Of a stretch of DNA of 64,000 bases, positions 1-12,949 are shown one piece after another (the stretch's first letter is position 1; each line of letters opens with the position of its first letter). A program made the translations under genes and the position numbers. Origin of the DNA: Hippophae tibetana (taxonomy: Eukaryota; Streptophyta; Magnoliopsida; Rosales; Elaeagnaceae). The notes under the pieces were generated by a model that saw nothing but the letters and a program-made list of their open reading frames with translations, had not been told where the DNA came from and ran no database searches. The stretch is taken from NCBI GenBank assembly GCA_037013495.1, contig CM072807.1, positions 1,957,001 through 2,021,000 of the forward strand. Reading direction: 5' to 3'.

Positions 1-3000
1 AGGGGCGGAAACGATGGCGACCGGTTCCCCTGAACCTGAGAGGACCCTCGGGATTCTTTTCACACTCTTCCATACGATTAAAACAATCAGCAAGATAGAC
101 GCCTTGCTGTGCAGCGACCTGAATTGCCAGATGCACAAAATACGTTTCAGATGGGATGCAATGTTAAATAATATCTAAGATTTCAGTGGTCAGACCTCAT
201 ACCTGAGCCGTGGCAGGAAGATTTTTCATCTGGGAATCCACTTCAGAAAGAGCCGACGTAAATTCTTCAATGTTCAATTCCAGAGACTCTTCTTTTGCAT
301 TAGATTGCTTCAGAAGATCTGCAATATTTTTCATCTGCTTATTCTTCAGGTAAAGCTCCACTTGAGGGTATCTTTCACAGATGTCATTGATGACTTCTTG
401 AAATTCCTTAATGGTCAGTGTTCCTGAATTATCCTTGTCTGCCTTGCTAAATATTGCTGAAATATCTTCCTGAAAAGGGGGAGGATGAACATCAAATAGT
501 TTAGAGGTATTATGTATAAGATAATATGACCGAGAACCTCATAATGCAAAGAACTATGGATACCCTTGGGATTTTCAACGAAGTATAAAACGAACTATAT
601 GATACTGGAGACAGGGTGGTTGCGTCAGGTTTGCATAGAGAAGAAAAATAAGTTTCTTAATCATGTTACTTTTAATTGGCATAGGGACTTTTCATGCTTT
701 AAAACCTGACCACCAACTTTTTTCTACTATCAGGGAAAGACAACATAGTTCAATTATGGAAAACAAGTTTCCTTTTTCATGATAAAAAATGTTCTATTAC
801 ATAGTAACTAACAAGATAGTAATCTCTTAAGTAAAAATAATAATAATAATAAATTAATTAATTAAAAAAAAAAAAGCAAGATGAGGCAAAAGATGCAGGT
901 ACCATGACTCTGCGCTGATTAATTGTTGCACAATCACCAAGTGCATATACATTGTCAGTTCCCTCAACTCTTAGCCATTCGTCAGTTGCCAAAGCACGCC
1001 TATTAGCCTGTTTGTAAATAAGCAGATTTTTCACAAATGCATGTTAAAGAAAACTGAAGTTTAATAGTTTCCAGAGATGAGAAACAATACAGAGGAGTAA
1101 TACCTAAGTGAAGTGGGTTAACAAAGAAAGGTAACACACCTGGGAAATTTGACTCATAAAATCTTTTATGATCGGGCGAGTTCCTATACCAGTTGACCAT
1201 AGAGCCATCCCATATGGTATGGTATAAATTTCCCCAGTTTTCATTTCTTTTGTAGAAATTTCTTTATCAGATACTTTGACAACCATGGATCCTGTTTTCA
1301 CATCAATGCCCTCTCTTTTGAATTTCTCTTCAGCAAATTCTGTGATTCTTTTGTCAAACCTGCAAAAGCAAGATGAGTCATCAATGAAAGATTCAAGGCA
1401 TAACTCTATGGAAATGGAGAAGAAAAAAATAAAATCTTATATGCATAGATCATAAACTCTTCCTAGGTTCGTATAAATCCAGGTTTGTGAAATACTTTTT
1501 AGATTTATTGTCAAACTTCTTTTGCTTCTATCTGAGTTTGATCATATGAGTGAGCAAATAAATCTGAATCCCATTCTTAGCATCCATAATTATGTTTGTC
1601 AGTACCAATGCTAAAATCACAAGCCCTTTATTAAGAATTTCTAAAGACACCTTTGTCCAAATAATCTTATATCCGACTCAATATCAAAAATCCTCTCATA
1701 ATATAACCATATGATATTTTAAGCCACTTCATGTTTCATAACTCTTACATACAAGGCTGCCTACTTCCTTAAACCTTACTAGATAAACAGTCTCATCTGC
1801 AGTTGATCTTAGCTCAAATCCAATTCAGAGTTCAATCCTAACTAGGAATCTTGAAACAAAGATGCATGCAGAGTTCAAGGATAGTTCATTATTTTATAGA
1901 ACATTGTTACTAGAAAATAAATTGACACTACACCCTTAGGTGGCATTTGGTTCGTGGAATGGAATCGGAATCGGAATGGAATGGAAAGGAAACAATGTTG
2001 TTTGGTTTGACCACTGGAATCAAGCTCGGAATCAAGATTACAGTATTTGATTTGTCACTGGAATGGAATGAAAAAAACTATAAATTATCTTAATAATATC
2101 ATTCAGTAAGATAAAATACATTATTGAAATCATTATTTTTTTAAATAATTATTACTTAATTAAAAAGAAATATATTATTAAAATTATTATTTTTCTAAAT
2201 AGTGTTTAGGGATTTAGGATTTGAGGTTTAGGGTTATATTTGTGGGTTAAGGTTTAGGGTTAAAATTATTATTTTTCTAAAAAGGGTTTAGGGTTTTAGG
2301 ATTTCGAATTTGGAGTTTAGGGATATGAGGTTTAGGGGTTTAGGGTTTTGGGATTTAGGTTTTAGGGTTTAGGGTTTTGGGTTTTAGGGTTTAGGGTTTT
2401 GGGATTTAAGTTTTAGGGTTTAGGGTTTAGAGATTTGAGGTTTAGGGATTTGGGATTTTGGGTTTTGGGTTTAGGGTTTAAGGTTTTAGGTTTAAAGTTT
2501 TAGGATTTAAGGTTTTAGGTTTAAAGTTTTAGGATTTAAGGTTTTGGGTCTGGGGATTTGAGTTTAGGATTATATTTAGGATGAGGGTAAAATTGGAAGA
2601 AAAAAAGTTTAGATAGGAATGGAATCATGATTTCTAAAGGGGGAGAAGGAATTGTGATTCCTTCTCTTTTAGTAATCGATTCCATTCCGACCTACCAAAC
2701 ACACAAAATGGAAGAAATCAATTCTGATTCCTTTCCATTCCCTCCAATCAAACATCACCTTAGGACTCAATCTTTACTTACATGTTCAGAATATGATCAC
2801 CTGCCTCAAGAAGTGTTATTTTAACTAGATCTTTGACCCCAGGATAAAGTTTCACAATATCCCCATTGACAAAATCATAAAGTTCTGCAGCAAACTCCAC
2901 ACCTGTTGGACCACCACCAACGACAGCAAAGTGAAGAATTCTCTTCTTCTCCTCATCACTTACACTTGGCAGGCTTGCCCTCTCAAAACAGTCAATAACA

Positions 3001-5544
3001 GTTCTTCGAATCTTTTGAGCATCTTCAACTTCCTATAATACAAGATGCAGTTTCATGAGATGAATAGGACAGTAGAATAGATGCAGAGAATGTGGCTATC
3101 AAAAGAGACCACAACATATGATTCCACGGTAAGATATTATCCATCTTTAAGGATAGGTCCTCAAGAAGTTACCTTCAAGAAATGGCAATTCTCCAACACA
3201 CCAGGAGTATTGAATGTATTCACATTGGCTCCTACGGCTATCACTAAGTAGTCATAGTCCAGAACAAATTCTCTATTCCCATTCAAATTGTTCAGATTAG
3301 ATCGACAATGGATTTTCTTGTTTTGTGAATCAATCTTGATACACTCTGCTTCGCAGAAGCTAACATCCACTTTTTTCTGCTCAAAAAAATCAAGAACATG
3401 ATTATACATCTCATAACTCCAAACCTACTAGTTAATGCAGCAACACTACCATGGTCCAGAACTTGAACTGGTACATAATATTTAAATAAAAATTGAAATA
3501 ATTTATAAATGTCACTTCTCTTTACCTTTCTCACAATGTTGCGTATTGGTTCAACAATGCTCCGAGCTTCCACCGTGCCACAGGTAACACTTGGTAGCAA
3601 TGGTGTGAACACAAAATAGTTACGAGGGGATACAACCTGAACTTCATAAGATGGATCTATCAAATTTCTCATGAAACTTGTCCCGGCCCAACCAGTCCCA
3701 AGTATTATCACCTTCTTTTTCTTGTTTACCACCTCAGTTGAATTCACAATTTGCCCATTGCTCACTGAATTTGCCTCAGCATAAGCCACCAAACTTCCAC
3801 CACTGTAATCAAATCCCTCATAATATTTAAAAGAAAATAAAAGGACAAAGCGGTCAGGATCCAAATTGCAAAGAAATCATAATAAGGACGCTATTATGTT
3901 TGCACAAGTAACAATCGCTAGATTATTCTATGAATAGCATTCAATGTCCTATCATCCAACGGAAAAACAAGTTCTAAAAAAAAAAACCGATATATAGCAA
4001 ATACACATTCATGTTTGTTTCTTTCAAGGCACATTTTATAATGTCGAAGTAAATGTCAAAACAACAGAAGCAGAGAGGTAGAAAACAAATATCAGCTATC
4101 ATATCGCCAATTGTTCTTTAATTTTATAAAATGACCCAAAGCATGATCATGATATACGAGTTACTAAGACTATCTCCAACCCACTTCAAATCTCTATTTA
4201 GTGCAAGTGTAAAGTTGCTCAAACCCAGCATCAAATTTGAAGCAAACTGTTCATTACACCAAACACTCTTCATATTACACTATTTTTAAAATTTTTAAAA
4301 ATATTGTTAAATTTTAGTATGTGATATAAAATGATTAAAAAAAATACTATAATACAACATAGAGCTAAAAAAATTAATATAAACTAAAATAATGATTTGG
4401 AAAAGTTTTAAAATATTGTTTAATTTTTTATTACATATAATAAATTAAAATTAATTACATAATACAAAATAACTAAAAGAAATACTAATATAATATAAAG
4501 CTAAAAATATAATATAAATTAAAACAACGATCTAATAATCGGAAAAATCATTTCTAGATCCTCTAATATTATTAAAATATTGACTAAAAATATATGCGAT
4601 ATTTTGAGATCTTAAGTCTTCACTTTAAGATCTTTCTCTTTGTTCATATCTATGTTCTTATTCTTGAGATTTTATTTGTATAATTCTTACTTGTTTGTTT
4701 TGAATAAATTCATGTAGGTTTGAATAAGATTTAGAATTTAAATTTTTGAATAATATCTATCCATGTGTATTTTTAATTGTGTTTTTTAATTAAATATAAT
4801 GTTTAGTTCATATAATAAATACAATATTTTATATATTGAATTATTAATTTTTTAATAATATTTTTTAATTAATTATTATTAATTAACTAATAATAATATA
4901 TAATTATTTAATTTACAAAATATAGTAATTGGTAAAAGAAAAATACAAAGAATATTTTATTTTATAAAAAAAATATATATTTAGTGTTGTGGTTCAGAGA
5001 GGAGTAAAAATTCGGTGTAAATTCTGGTGTAAAATGGAGTAAAATTTGGTGTAAAATGAAGTTTAGGGTGGAAGATTCAAACTTCTAATAAACTTTTAAC
5101 AATAGTTGAAACAATTAATTCAAAGGTATAGCAGAATTTGATGGATCTGTCCAGCCAGGTTACGCTATACAGCAAGAGGAGCAGGTTAATCAAACAACTT
5201 ACTAAATTATGCTTTCCTAAACAATCTCAAACTCGTTACTCGTAGAATTGGATCTCTTCGAAAAGCATACCTAGTCAAGTCTATATATAATATCAACTTC
5301 AGGCGAATAAAGAGTTACATGATTTTCAAATGGAAGCCTGTAACTTAAAAAACGAAGTAAGAATAAGGATCTGAAGCCGAGCACAAAAGTAAAGTGAAAT
5401 GAAACATCAACTGTAAAAATAAATAGAGTCTAGAGAAGAAGAAGAAGAGGAAAACCTGACGGTGACGATCACAAGCAGTTTAGTGAGAGAAGGATGGTCC
5501 TGGAAAGCTCTAGAAACGCTATGATATACAGTGGAACCCCTCAT
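1..5544 (-). CDS. NDB2: External alternative NAD(P)H-ubiquinone oxidoreductase, NDB2/3/4-like (3' end missing)
   Basis: Type II NAD(P)H dehydrogenase of the outer face of the inner mitochondrial membrane; the family passes electrons from cytosolic NAD(P)H to ubiquinone without proton pumping. Exons read on the minus strand: 5456-5544, 3526-3802, 3173-3376, 2782-3032, 1140-1359, 903-1007, 203-469 and 1-118; all junctions are GT-AG and in phase, giving about 510 residues. Family proteins are about 580, so roughly 70 C-terminal residues lie off the left edge. Visible motifs: N-terminal MRGSTVYHSVSRAF, first dinucleotide fold GTGWAGTSF (E2), second fold VVGGGPTGVEFAAEL (E4), the ALGDCATI flavin motif (E6), and one canonical EF-hand loop DKDNSGTLTIKE (E7), implying calcium control. 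The start is the first ATG of the exon that splices to SGGSLVAY. The N-terminus and EF-hand favour the NDB2/3/4 group over NDB1; the exact paralogue is inferred. Introns 1 and 4 carry repeats. Confidence 0.93.
1939..2759. mobile_element. PIF/Harbinger (Tourist-like) non-autonomous element in NDB intron 4
   Basis: An 821-bp element with imperfect terminal inverted repeats: the left end reads GGTGGCATTTGGTT and the reverse complement of the right end reads GGTGATGTTTGATT, both followed by GGAATGGAA-type sequence. It is flanked by the 3-bp duplication TTA (1936-1938 and 2760-2762), the hallmark of PIF/Harbinger insertion. No transposase frame is present. The centre is AT-rich and then filled by degenerate telomere-like repeats. 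Its right end lies 22 bp from the 5' splice site of NDB exon 4 (donor at 2781). Confidence 0.8.
2203..2574 (+). repeat. Degenerate telomere-like TTTAGGG array inside the MITE
   Basis: About 370 bp made largely of TTTAGGG, TTTTAGG, TTTTGGG and ATTTAGG words in one orientation, including exact plant telomere units TTTAGGG many times. A 28-bp subunit (containing GGTTTTAGGTTTAAAG) is duplicated at the right side near 2489-2545. Because it sits wholly between the inverted repeats of a MITE, it looks like an internal expansion within the element and not a chromosome-end relic. Confidence 0.85.
4165..5085. repeat. AT-rich MITE-like repeat in NDB intron 1 (AGACTATCTCCAACCC family)
   Basis: The left end reads AGACTATCTCCAACCC and the right part has repeated GGTGTAAAAT words (5030-5065). 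The interior has two related units of ~130-170 bp (about 4310-4520). The same end sequence, inverted, and the same interior recur at 26735-27034. The family cannot be named and the exact right border is uncertain. Confidence 0.5.
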
Positions 5545-5622
5545 TTCTGAGCCTCTTTGTGAAAACTCAGATGAGAGGGAAAAAGTAATTACTGTTTTGG
5601 TGAAATTCTACGCAGGGGGAGA

Positions 5623-5634
5623 CTATTTATAAAG
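5623..5634 (-). promoter_or_regulatory. Possible TATA box of the NDB gene
   Basis: The minus strand reads TTTATAAATAGTC about 80-90 bp upstream of the NDB start codon at 5544. This is a good plant TATA match at a sensible distance for a short 5' leader. No transcript data are available, so this is inference from sequence and position. Confidence 0.45.
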
Positions 5635-5639
5635 ATGGG

Positions 5640-8457
5640 TTTAGCCGTTTAGGGAGGAAGGGGGGAAAAGTGATTCAATGGAGGAGAAGGGAGAAAAATA
5701 GCATATAAAAAATTAAAAATATTAAAATTTGACAAAGTTATAATTAAATTCAATGGATAAATTTTTATAAAAAAATGTTTTTTTATTTCTTACAATATTA
5801 TAATTTAGATTAATAACTTTTATAAATTAATAATTTAATTCTCTTTGTTCCATTTTTGTATTTTAATTTTTCTCAAATAATTATACACTTAACTTATGCA
5901 AACAACTCTTTATATATAAAATTTGAATTCACCTAAATATAAGTAAAAAATTAATTTACAGTATAATTTCAAATTTTACATTAATTATATATTATTATCT
6001 TCACTAAATAGTTATCTAAAGAAAATACGCAAGTAATTCTTACAAGAATTTCTGGAACATTCTTTTTTTCTGTTTCTTTTCTTATAAAAATCATATATAT
6101 TTAAATAATTGAAATAGTAAAAAAAAACTCGATTTTTATTAACTCATATAATAATTTAATATATTTTTATTTTATTGATCTAATTGTTATTATAATTTTT
6201 TTTTAAAATGTTAATCTAAAAACATAAATAAATAAATTACAAATCTCATAATTAAAAATATGAGGATGATTGGCTACTAAATAATATCTATTAATATAAT
6301 AGGAATATTTTTATGTAAAATTGAAACAATGTTTTACTTTCGTTACCTTAAATAGAAATTGAGGGAGAATGCAATTTAACTTTCATATGTGTAACGAGTA
6401 AAATAGTTCTCTTCAATTAAAACCTAGACGTCTTTATTTTCTTTAAAAAAATCTAACTGTATAGTATTTTCTTTTCTTACCGAAATAAGAGTTTTTTTTT
6501 ATTATAAGAGCTATCTTTACTATAGATTATTAATTTTATTAATATAATCTATGCATTACATCTAGATTTTGATCTAATAATAATTTTAGGTATTTTTTGT
6601 TATATTTCAATTTATTTTATTTCTATATTCAAATCTAAATATTTTTGTTTAAGTATTTATGTAACTCAAAAACATGAAATTTTTAAGACATAAATGGTTA
6701 TGAAAATTAGTTATCTTATTAATTAAAAGAGTCATACCTATAATTGAATGAGTTAAATAAAAAAGTTTAAATTGTGTTATAAATGATTTCTATTGATTTT
6801 TATAATAATTTTATATATTTTTATTTTATTAATTTAATTATTTTTATATTTTTTGTTTAAATGAACGAAATATTAAGTTTTTTAAAAAAAACTAAAACTA
6901 GTGAAATATTTAACCATTAAAAAATAGTAAATTTTTTGACGTTTTAGTTTTAAATTTTAATCATAAATAGTATAACTATTTTAAAAAGTGTATATAATAA
7001 AAAAATAATAATCGGGGTTTTTAAATTTTACCCCTTCGTAGTTCGTACGCACTGGGCTGTTCACCATTTCCGTTAATTTCCTCCTTAAGAAAATCGAAAA
7101 AGGCGTGTATTCAAGAACTCATATGGCCAAAATGCGAAAGAAATAGAAAGTGATAAAAGTACTCTTAGGATGTAAAGAAAACGCAACGTTTGACTTCACA
7201 TGCTTAGGTGGAGTGTGCAGACGTGGAGATGGATTTTTTTAAAATGATTTTTCTCTAAATTTGTGACATAAACTAATCCAAATCTATAAATATAATTTGC
7301 ATTATGTATAAATAATAATAAATATTTCAATTATGTATAACTTAAAACGATCATTTTTCATCAAAATTTAATTTTTTTAAAAATAAACGTAATCAATACG
7401 TGAAATTATAATATTGAAATTATGTTTAATCGAAATCGATCATAAATCAATATTATTTTTTATATACATATAATTACATAAAAATATATTTTTAAGATTA
7501 TATTATATTTATTTTTATTTTTATATATTTTTATTTTATTTATAACATGTGTTAAATAGTTAAAAAAATAAAAATTAATATATAATATTTTAAATAATGT
7601 AATAAAATAAGGAATAATTTAATATTTATTTTTAAAAATTAAATATATTTTTAAATAAATATTTACCACTTCGTTCAAAATATAAGTGGGCTTACAAATC
7701 TTCTAACAATAATCAATCTCCAGCATTACAACCGATTATAACAAATCACTTAAGATACATCTCAAGTGTAACATTAATTGTTTTGTTTTCTTTTTTCTCC
7801 ATGGGGATTGTATTTTTCATTAATATTTATTTCAGACGTTCCACGCAAAGTCGACCACTTTATACTAGCAAATTTCTAATGTGAACAAAATCAAAAGGAA
7901 CTTTTTTTTAATAGTACAATTTTTATTTTTTATTTGGGGGTAATTCAATATGCCATCATTGACATATACATTACCAGAGGGAATATTACATTATCCCCTT
8001 TAAAAAACATGTTTTTATATATAAAAGTATTATCTAAGTTTTAGCAACTTCAATTACCAACGATAATGGAAGCATTTAAAAATCATATATACCATGTCTT
8101 CAAGAAAAAATTTTGAATCATGAATATTATTTTTAAAGGTATATTCAAATTATTTTTATTTTAAAATATGTATTTAATTTTATGTATAAATTAATTAAGG
8201 GTTAAAATGAAATATAGTGTAAAGGAAAAAGAAAAAAGAAAGTAAGGAGAAGAAGAAGTGGTGGAAAACTACTCAAAATGAACGTTCATATCGAGAATGA
8301 GTCTTGGGATATTTTTTGTTTTGGAATTCTAAAAATATTTTACTCAATTTATGATTTTAGCAAGTTAGTAATTTTATTCTGGTTGCATGAAACGACATGC
8401 CAGTCTGTTGAGATCTAGATTGAATTATAAGCAAGGATGACTTTACACTTAATACTC

Positions 8458-8459
<2 letters not shown>
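5640..8459. other. AT-rich intergenic region, no gene seen
   Basis: Very AT-rich DNA between the NDB promoter and a TA microsatellite. No open frame of note, tRNA or bordered mobile element was recognised. Scattered poly-A/T runs and short A/T-only stretches dominate. Confidence 0.6.

Positions 8460-8496
<37 letters not shown>
8460..8496. repeat. (TA)n microsatellite
   Basis: An uninterrupted run of about 18 TA dinucleotides, followed shortly by GGCACGTGCATGCC. Likely length-polymorphic. Confidence 0.95.
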
Positions 8497-8499
<3 letters not shown>

Positions 8500-9640
8500 T
8501 GGTTGGCACGTGCATGCCTCTTAACTAATCAATCAGGCCACAATTCTACTCACGGGGAGCCATGAAAAATGATGGTGGCCAAGTATAAGCCAGCACGTGC
8601 GTAATTCCTTCTTCTTCTTTTTTAGGGGTAATTAGTGTATAATAGGAGATTATCCTACAAGATTATCGATCATTCCTTGTAAGTCAAAGTTGGGAGAGAC
8701 TTCAACTTTATATGCGTACTCTACATTCTAGGTGGAGGAGAATTTGAAAACTAAATTTGTTAAGTAAATTGAATACATTTATATGAAAATATTTTTATAA
8801 TATTCTCTCATTTAATTTAGTCCTAATTCTCCTCCAATTTTCAAAACTTTAGTTTAAATCGATCGAATTCAATATCTAAGGAAATTGAATCATGCATACA
8901 AGAAGTCTTCTATATTTTATCGATTGTTTTTCATATTTTTCCACCACGGTGTTCGTCAAGGAAATTTCAGGGCTATAAAAAAGTTGTTCCCTTTTAGAAT
9001 CTACTTAGCAGGTGATATAATCCTTTCTTATTCTTGTCCTTTTTAATCTTGCATCTCTGCGTTCTTTTGTTAAAAAAGAGCTCAGAAAGGACATTTTAAT
9101 TATTTGGAGATACATTTTAATGCTAACAAATCGGAAGAATACCTTTATTCTAGGGGTAAGTGTGGTCATTAAATTTTTAAAAATTTATAAAAAAAAATAT
9201 ATTTTTAAAATTTATAATAATAAAAATAATATTATAATGTGATTCAATTAAATTTTTTAATAGTTATAATTTATAAATTAAATATAAAAAATGTTATTTT
9301 TATTATATTATTGTTATTATTATTTTTGTCGACCACTCCCTCTTAAAAGTCCCTCTCCTTGCCATTAAAGCTGAGTTCTAAATCAACTAAACCACTCTCT
9401 CTAAATCCCTCTACATAAGAACCAAATCATCTAGATATCCTTCTTTTTTATACGATTTTTTTTTTGTGTCGCTATTTCTTCCTCCCTTATTTCTATATCT
9501 GAATCTGATTCTATTTTTGTATTTCTACGAGCTACTGTGTGTTTCTGTGTTAGCAATATCCATTTACTTAGTTAATAATGGTTAATAATCCATTTACCTT
9601 TTTCTTCAAGCATCCAAAGTTTTGTTAAATAGAGAGCAAT

Positions 9641-9763
9641 CAAAATGTAAAAAACTACGAACGAAAACTAGTACATTGGCTTTACAATAAATCAAAGAAT
9701 ATTTATCCAAAAAAATAAAAATTGTCAAAATGTAAAAAACTACGAACGAAAACTAGTACATTG
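9641..9763 (+). repeat. 38-bp direct repeat pair, 85-bp spacing
   Basis: The sequence starting CAAAATGTAAAAAACTACG is present at 9641-9678 and again, without change over 38 bp, at 9726-9763. The two copies and the intervening 47 bp form one and a half units of an 85-bp tandem duplication. Confidence 0.8.
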
Positions 9764-9973
9764 TCAATAACTTGATAGTTAAACATGATCTTACAGCTTT
9801 GCTTCTAAAAAGAAAACTCAAAATGTGTTATGTTATTTAGAGAATATTTATCCCTTATAAGCACATTACTACTTAATTTCTTAAGTAATGCGAAACATGT
9901 ACATGCACAATGTATCATACACCCCTATTTAAGGAGTCTTCGTAAGAACGTAAACCCACATGACCCAATAGAA

Positions 9974-9990
9974 CCATGACTCTGATACCA
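9974..9990 (-). mobile_element. Probable LTR-retrotransposon relic: initiator-Met PBS
   Basis: The minus strand reads TTGGTATCAGAGTCATGG, typical of the primer binding site just downstream of a plant Copia 5' LTR. A TGCA end just upstream on that strand (around 9996-10000) fits an LTR end. No matching second LTR or coding region was found, so only a broken remnant is claimed. Confidence 0.35.
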
Positions 9991-12603
9991 ACTAATGCAT
10001 GACGAAAACACAAATGCATTAATAATATGGAAGCAATTTTGAAGAAGCAATTTCGAAGAAACACTTAGAAAATAAAAAAAATATTAGCAAAATTTAAACT
10101 AACCAAACTCATTCTCTAGTAAAAAGTTCTCGTATTTGTGTTATGAAATAAATAAAAGGAAACTGTTATTTAGGTAAACACTCTAACAAATTTAAAGTAA
10201 GACTAGTTTAAAGATATTATTTTATCTTACGAATAAAAGAACTTCAACTTCCAAATGGAAGAAAGAATAATTATTCTTAAAATATTATAAAAAGGAGAAA
10301 AAAGAAAGAATATAACTTTTTTAATATTAGTAATTTAGTTATTTTCTAAAATACCTTATACAAGCATATAACTTAGCTATTTATAGTTGAAAAATCTCCA
10401 GAATAATTTATAAAGTTTCTACGTATGATTCTAATAATATACATAAAAAGCTTTAAATAAATATTTTTATGTGATATTTTGATAATACATAAAAATTAGA
10501 ACTCTAAATAAAATAAGTTATTATTTTACTAGAACTCTAAACAAAATAAAATATTTTTATCTTTCTAATCTTGTATCGTATTATGTTCAATAATTTCACA
10601 TTTATTTTATATTTTTGCCTCTAAAACTCTCTCTAATTTATTATAGAAAAACTTTCAAAAATATTCTTAAAAATAAAGTTTTTACTATACATTATATGCT
10701 GAGATTGTTGCACTTGCAGCGTAATTAATAGAACTAAGTGATTATATTAGTTAAACTTTTACTTTGGCTCTTACCACTAATGCATTTTGGGTTTGTCGTC
10801 CCCTAGAAGGATTAATAATACAAAAGTGCCATATAAAATAGTGTGATAACAGAATGCATGAGTGGGAGAACCTTTCAACTTTTATGGTTAAGGAGATTAC
10901 TTCTCATATCCTTATACTTATTAATTTCCTGAATTTTCCCACAGTTTGATGTTTTCATTTTCTTGAATATTTATCTCATTTATTAAAACTTATCTGTTTC
11001 AATTATTGAGGCTTAATTGTTTTTTTATTGAGACTTAGTTTCTCTTGAACAACAATAATAGCTCTTATTGTTCATTATTATTGGGTTTTTAAATTAAATT
11101 TTATATTTTGGTATGTATCGAGATTATCGTGTAATTAAAATTATCCAATTTTATTTTTAATTTAAAAGGAGATCTATAAATATTAAGTCGTTATTGCTTG
11201 ATTGAGTTTCAACCTCCTATCTAACATACATATCTCTTATCACAAATAGGATATTTTCAAGTATTATTCATAAATTGTACTTGTATATGGACACCTCCTT
11301 ATCAATAATGAAAGTATTCTCTTATTATGCAAAAAAAAAAAAAAAAATGAAGAAAGGGAAGGAATGTATGAAAGATTGTATTAAGTAGTATTGCTAGGAA
11401 TTATTTATCATTCATAAAAAAAATTAAATAGAAAAAAATGTAATAGAAGTTCATTTTCTTCTAATAAAAATTGTTTAGTCATCTAACTTTAAAAGGTGTT
11501 CATTATCATTTTACTTATAAAAGATATTCATTAGTTCATTTAATTATAAAAGCTTATTAGTTATTTTACTTATAAAAATGAGCTACAAAAGTACTTTTAT
11601 TGATAAAAAAAATTAAATAGATATTGGTAATGGTATTTTCATCATTTACTCATATCCTATCAAACCAAAAAAAGTTACAAATATAACTGATGAGGGTATT
11701 ATCATCTTTTATCTCGACTCTATGACCGTAATATCCTTGATAATTTTAATTTTTAAAAATAAACTTAGAACTACTAAATGTCTATTTTTGGTACTATTTT
11801 TAGAAATAAAGGGACTAAATGTCACATTCTTAAAGTTATGAGATTAAATGAGACATTTGTATAAATAAAAACACTTATATGTCATTCTACCTATTTAAAT
11901 ACTCCCCAAATATAAAAAAAGTGTTGTAAAAAATAGGTCTTTAATTTAACCAATTGTTAAATGGTATTTGAAGGCATACTTTTGAGTGAGATCCACTTAG
12001 TATAAGTGTACTGATTTGTGTTATCTTGTGAGAGGGTTTCAAAATCATATATTTATATACTCAAAATAATATTAAAATGAATGAGAAATTGAATCTTAAA
12101 GTTCAATGGAGAAGAAAAAATGTGATTGTTTTATGTTTGTCCCACCTAGGAAAACAAAAACATATTAAATGCCTTATATAGCACTTGTTTTCCTAAGAGT
12201 GATAAGTTAGGGTAGCACTTACTTTTTTTTTTCAAATATCTATGAGGAAAAAAAATTATCTTCAAGATATTATGTAATATAGGATTCGATCTTACTTTTT
12301 TTTCATTATAAATTTACAAGTTTATATTAATCTTGTTTTTCATTTTTTTTGTTTTAATATAAAGTGAATTCTTATTTTTTAACTATATTATTTCCTACAA
12401 TCTTAAAATAAATACTTTGCTATTAGAACAAATAAATTATGTAAAAAACTAGTGTTTCTTGAAATTATTTCTCTTTTATTTATACTATTAACATTGTCTT
12501 AAACAAGTTTTATAGTAAATGTTATTTAGTAGTTTTTCATCTGTTTCTTTAATACGTATTTTTCTCATTTTTTTTATAAAATGGGTTTTGAAGCATTTCA
12601 TAT

Positions 12604-12949
12604 TGTTAAATATCCTTGTCCCACATCGACTAGGAGTAAGGCAGCAAAGTTATTTATAAACCCGAACAACTTTTAACTCAATGAGATTTTATTGGGTCGA
12701 GTTAGGCTTGAGTTTATAACATGGTATCAAAACTCTCTACTCCTAGTCTCTCTATGTGCTTGTACTTTGGGCTCTACTAAAGTATCACCGTGGCATTTAT
12801 GTCCACATTTGTTTGTCGTGTGGAAAAGAGCTGTTAAGTATTCTTGTTCCACATCGACTAGGAGCAAGGTAGCAAAACTGTTTATAAACTTGGACAAACT
12901 TTAACTCAGTGAGATTTTATTGGGTTGAGTTAAACTTGAGTTTATAACA
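12604..12949 (+). mobile_element. TRIM (terminal-repeat retrotransposon in miniature)
   Basis: A 346-bp LTR-type element without coding capacity. Two direct 118-bp terminal repeats (12604-12721 and 12832-12949) begin TGTTAA and end TTTATAACA, and both hold the CCACATCGACTAGGAG block. TGGTATCAAAA follows the left repeat at 12722 (initiator-Met primer binding site), and a purine tract GGAAAAGAG precedes the right repeat. A perfect 5-bp target duplication CATAT flanks it (12599-12603 and 12950-12954). The two terminal repeats are roughly 85% alike, so the insertion is several million years old by usual plant rates. TRIMs depend on an autonomous partner; none with matching ends is in the window. 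Confidence 0.88.

Larger units (their letters stand above)
8497..12603. other. AT-rich intergenic region with old repeat debris
   Basis: No protein-coding gene recognised. It contains a short direct repeat (9641-9763) and a primer-binding-site-like sequence of an LTR relic (9974-9990), listed separately. A weak inverted pair (AGTGTGGTC near 9160 and GACCACTCC near 9330) could bound an old MITE but is not convincing. Confidence 0.5.

Noticed and set aside
2203-2574. Interstitial telomere marking an ancient chromosome fusion
   Set aside because: The array lies wholly within the inverted repeats and TTA duplication of a MITE and within a gene intron, so transposon content explains it better.
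9150-9350. MITE bounded by AGTGTGGTC and GACCACTCC
   Set aside because: The inverted ends are short and imperfect and no target duplication is visible; not enough to call.
12604-12949. Cassandra-type TRIM carrying 5S rRNA sequence
   Set aside because: The terminal repeats lack the 5S internal promoter sequence; it is an ordinary TRIM.
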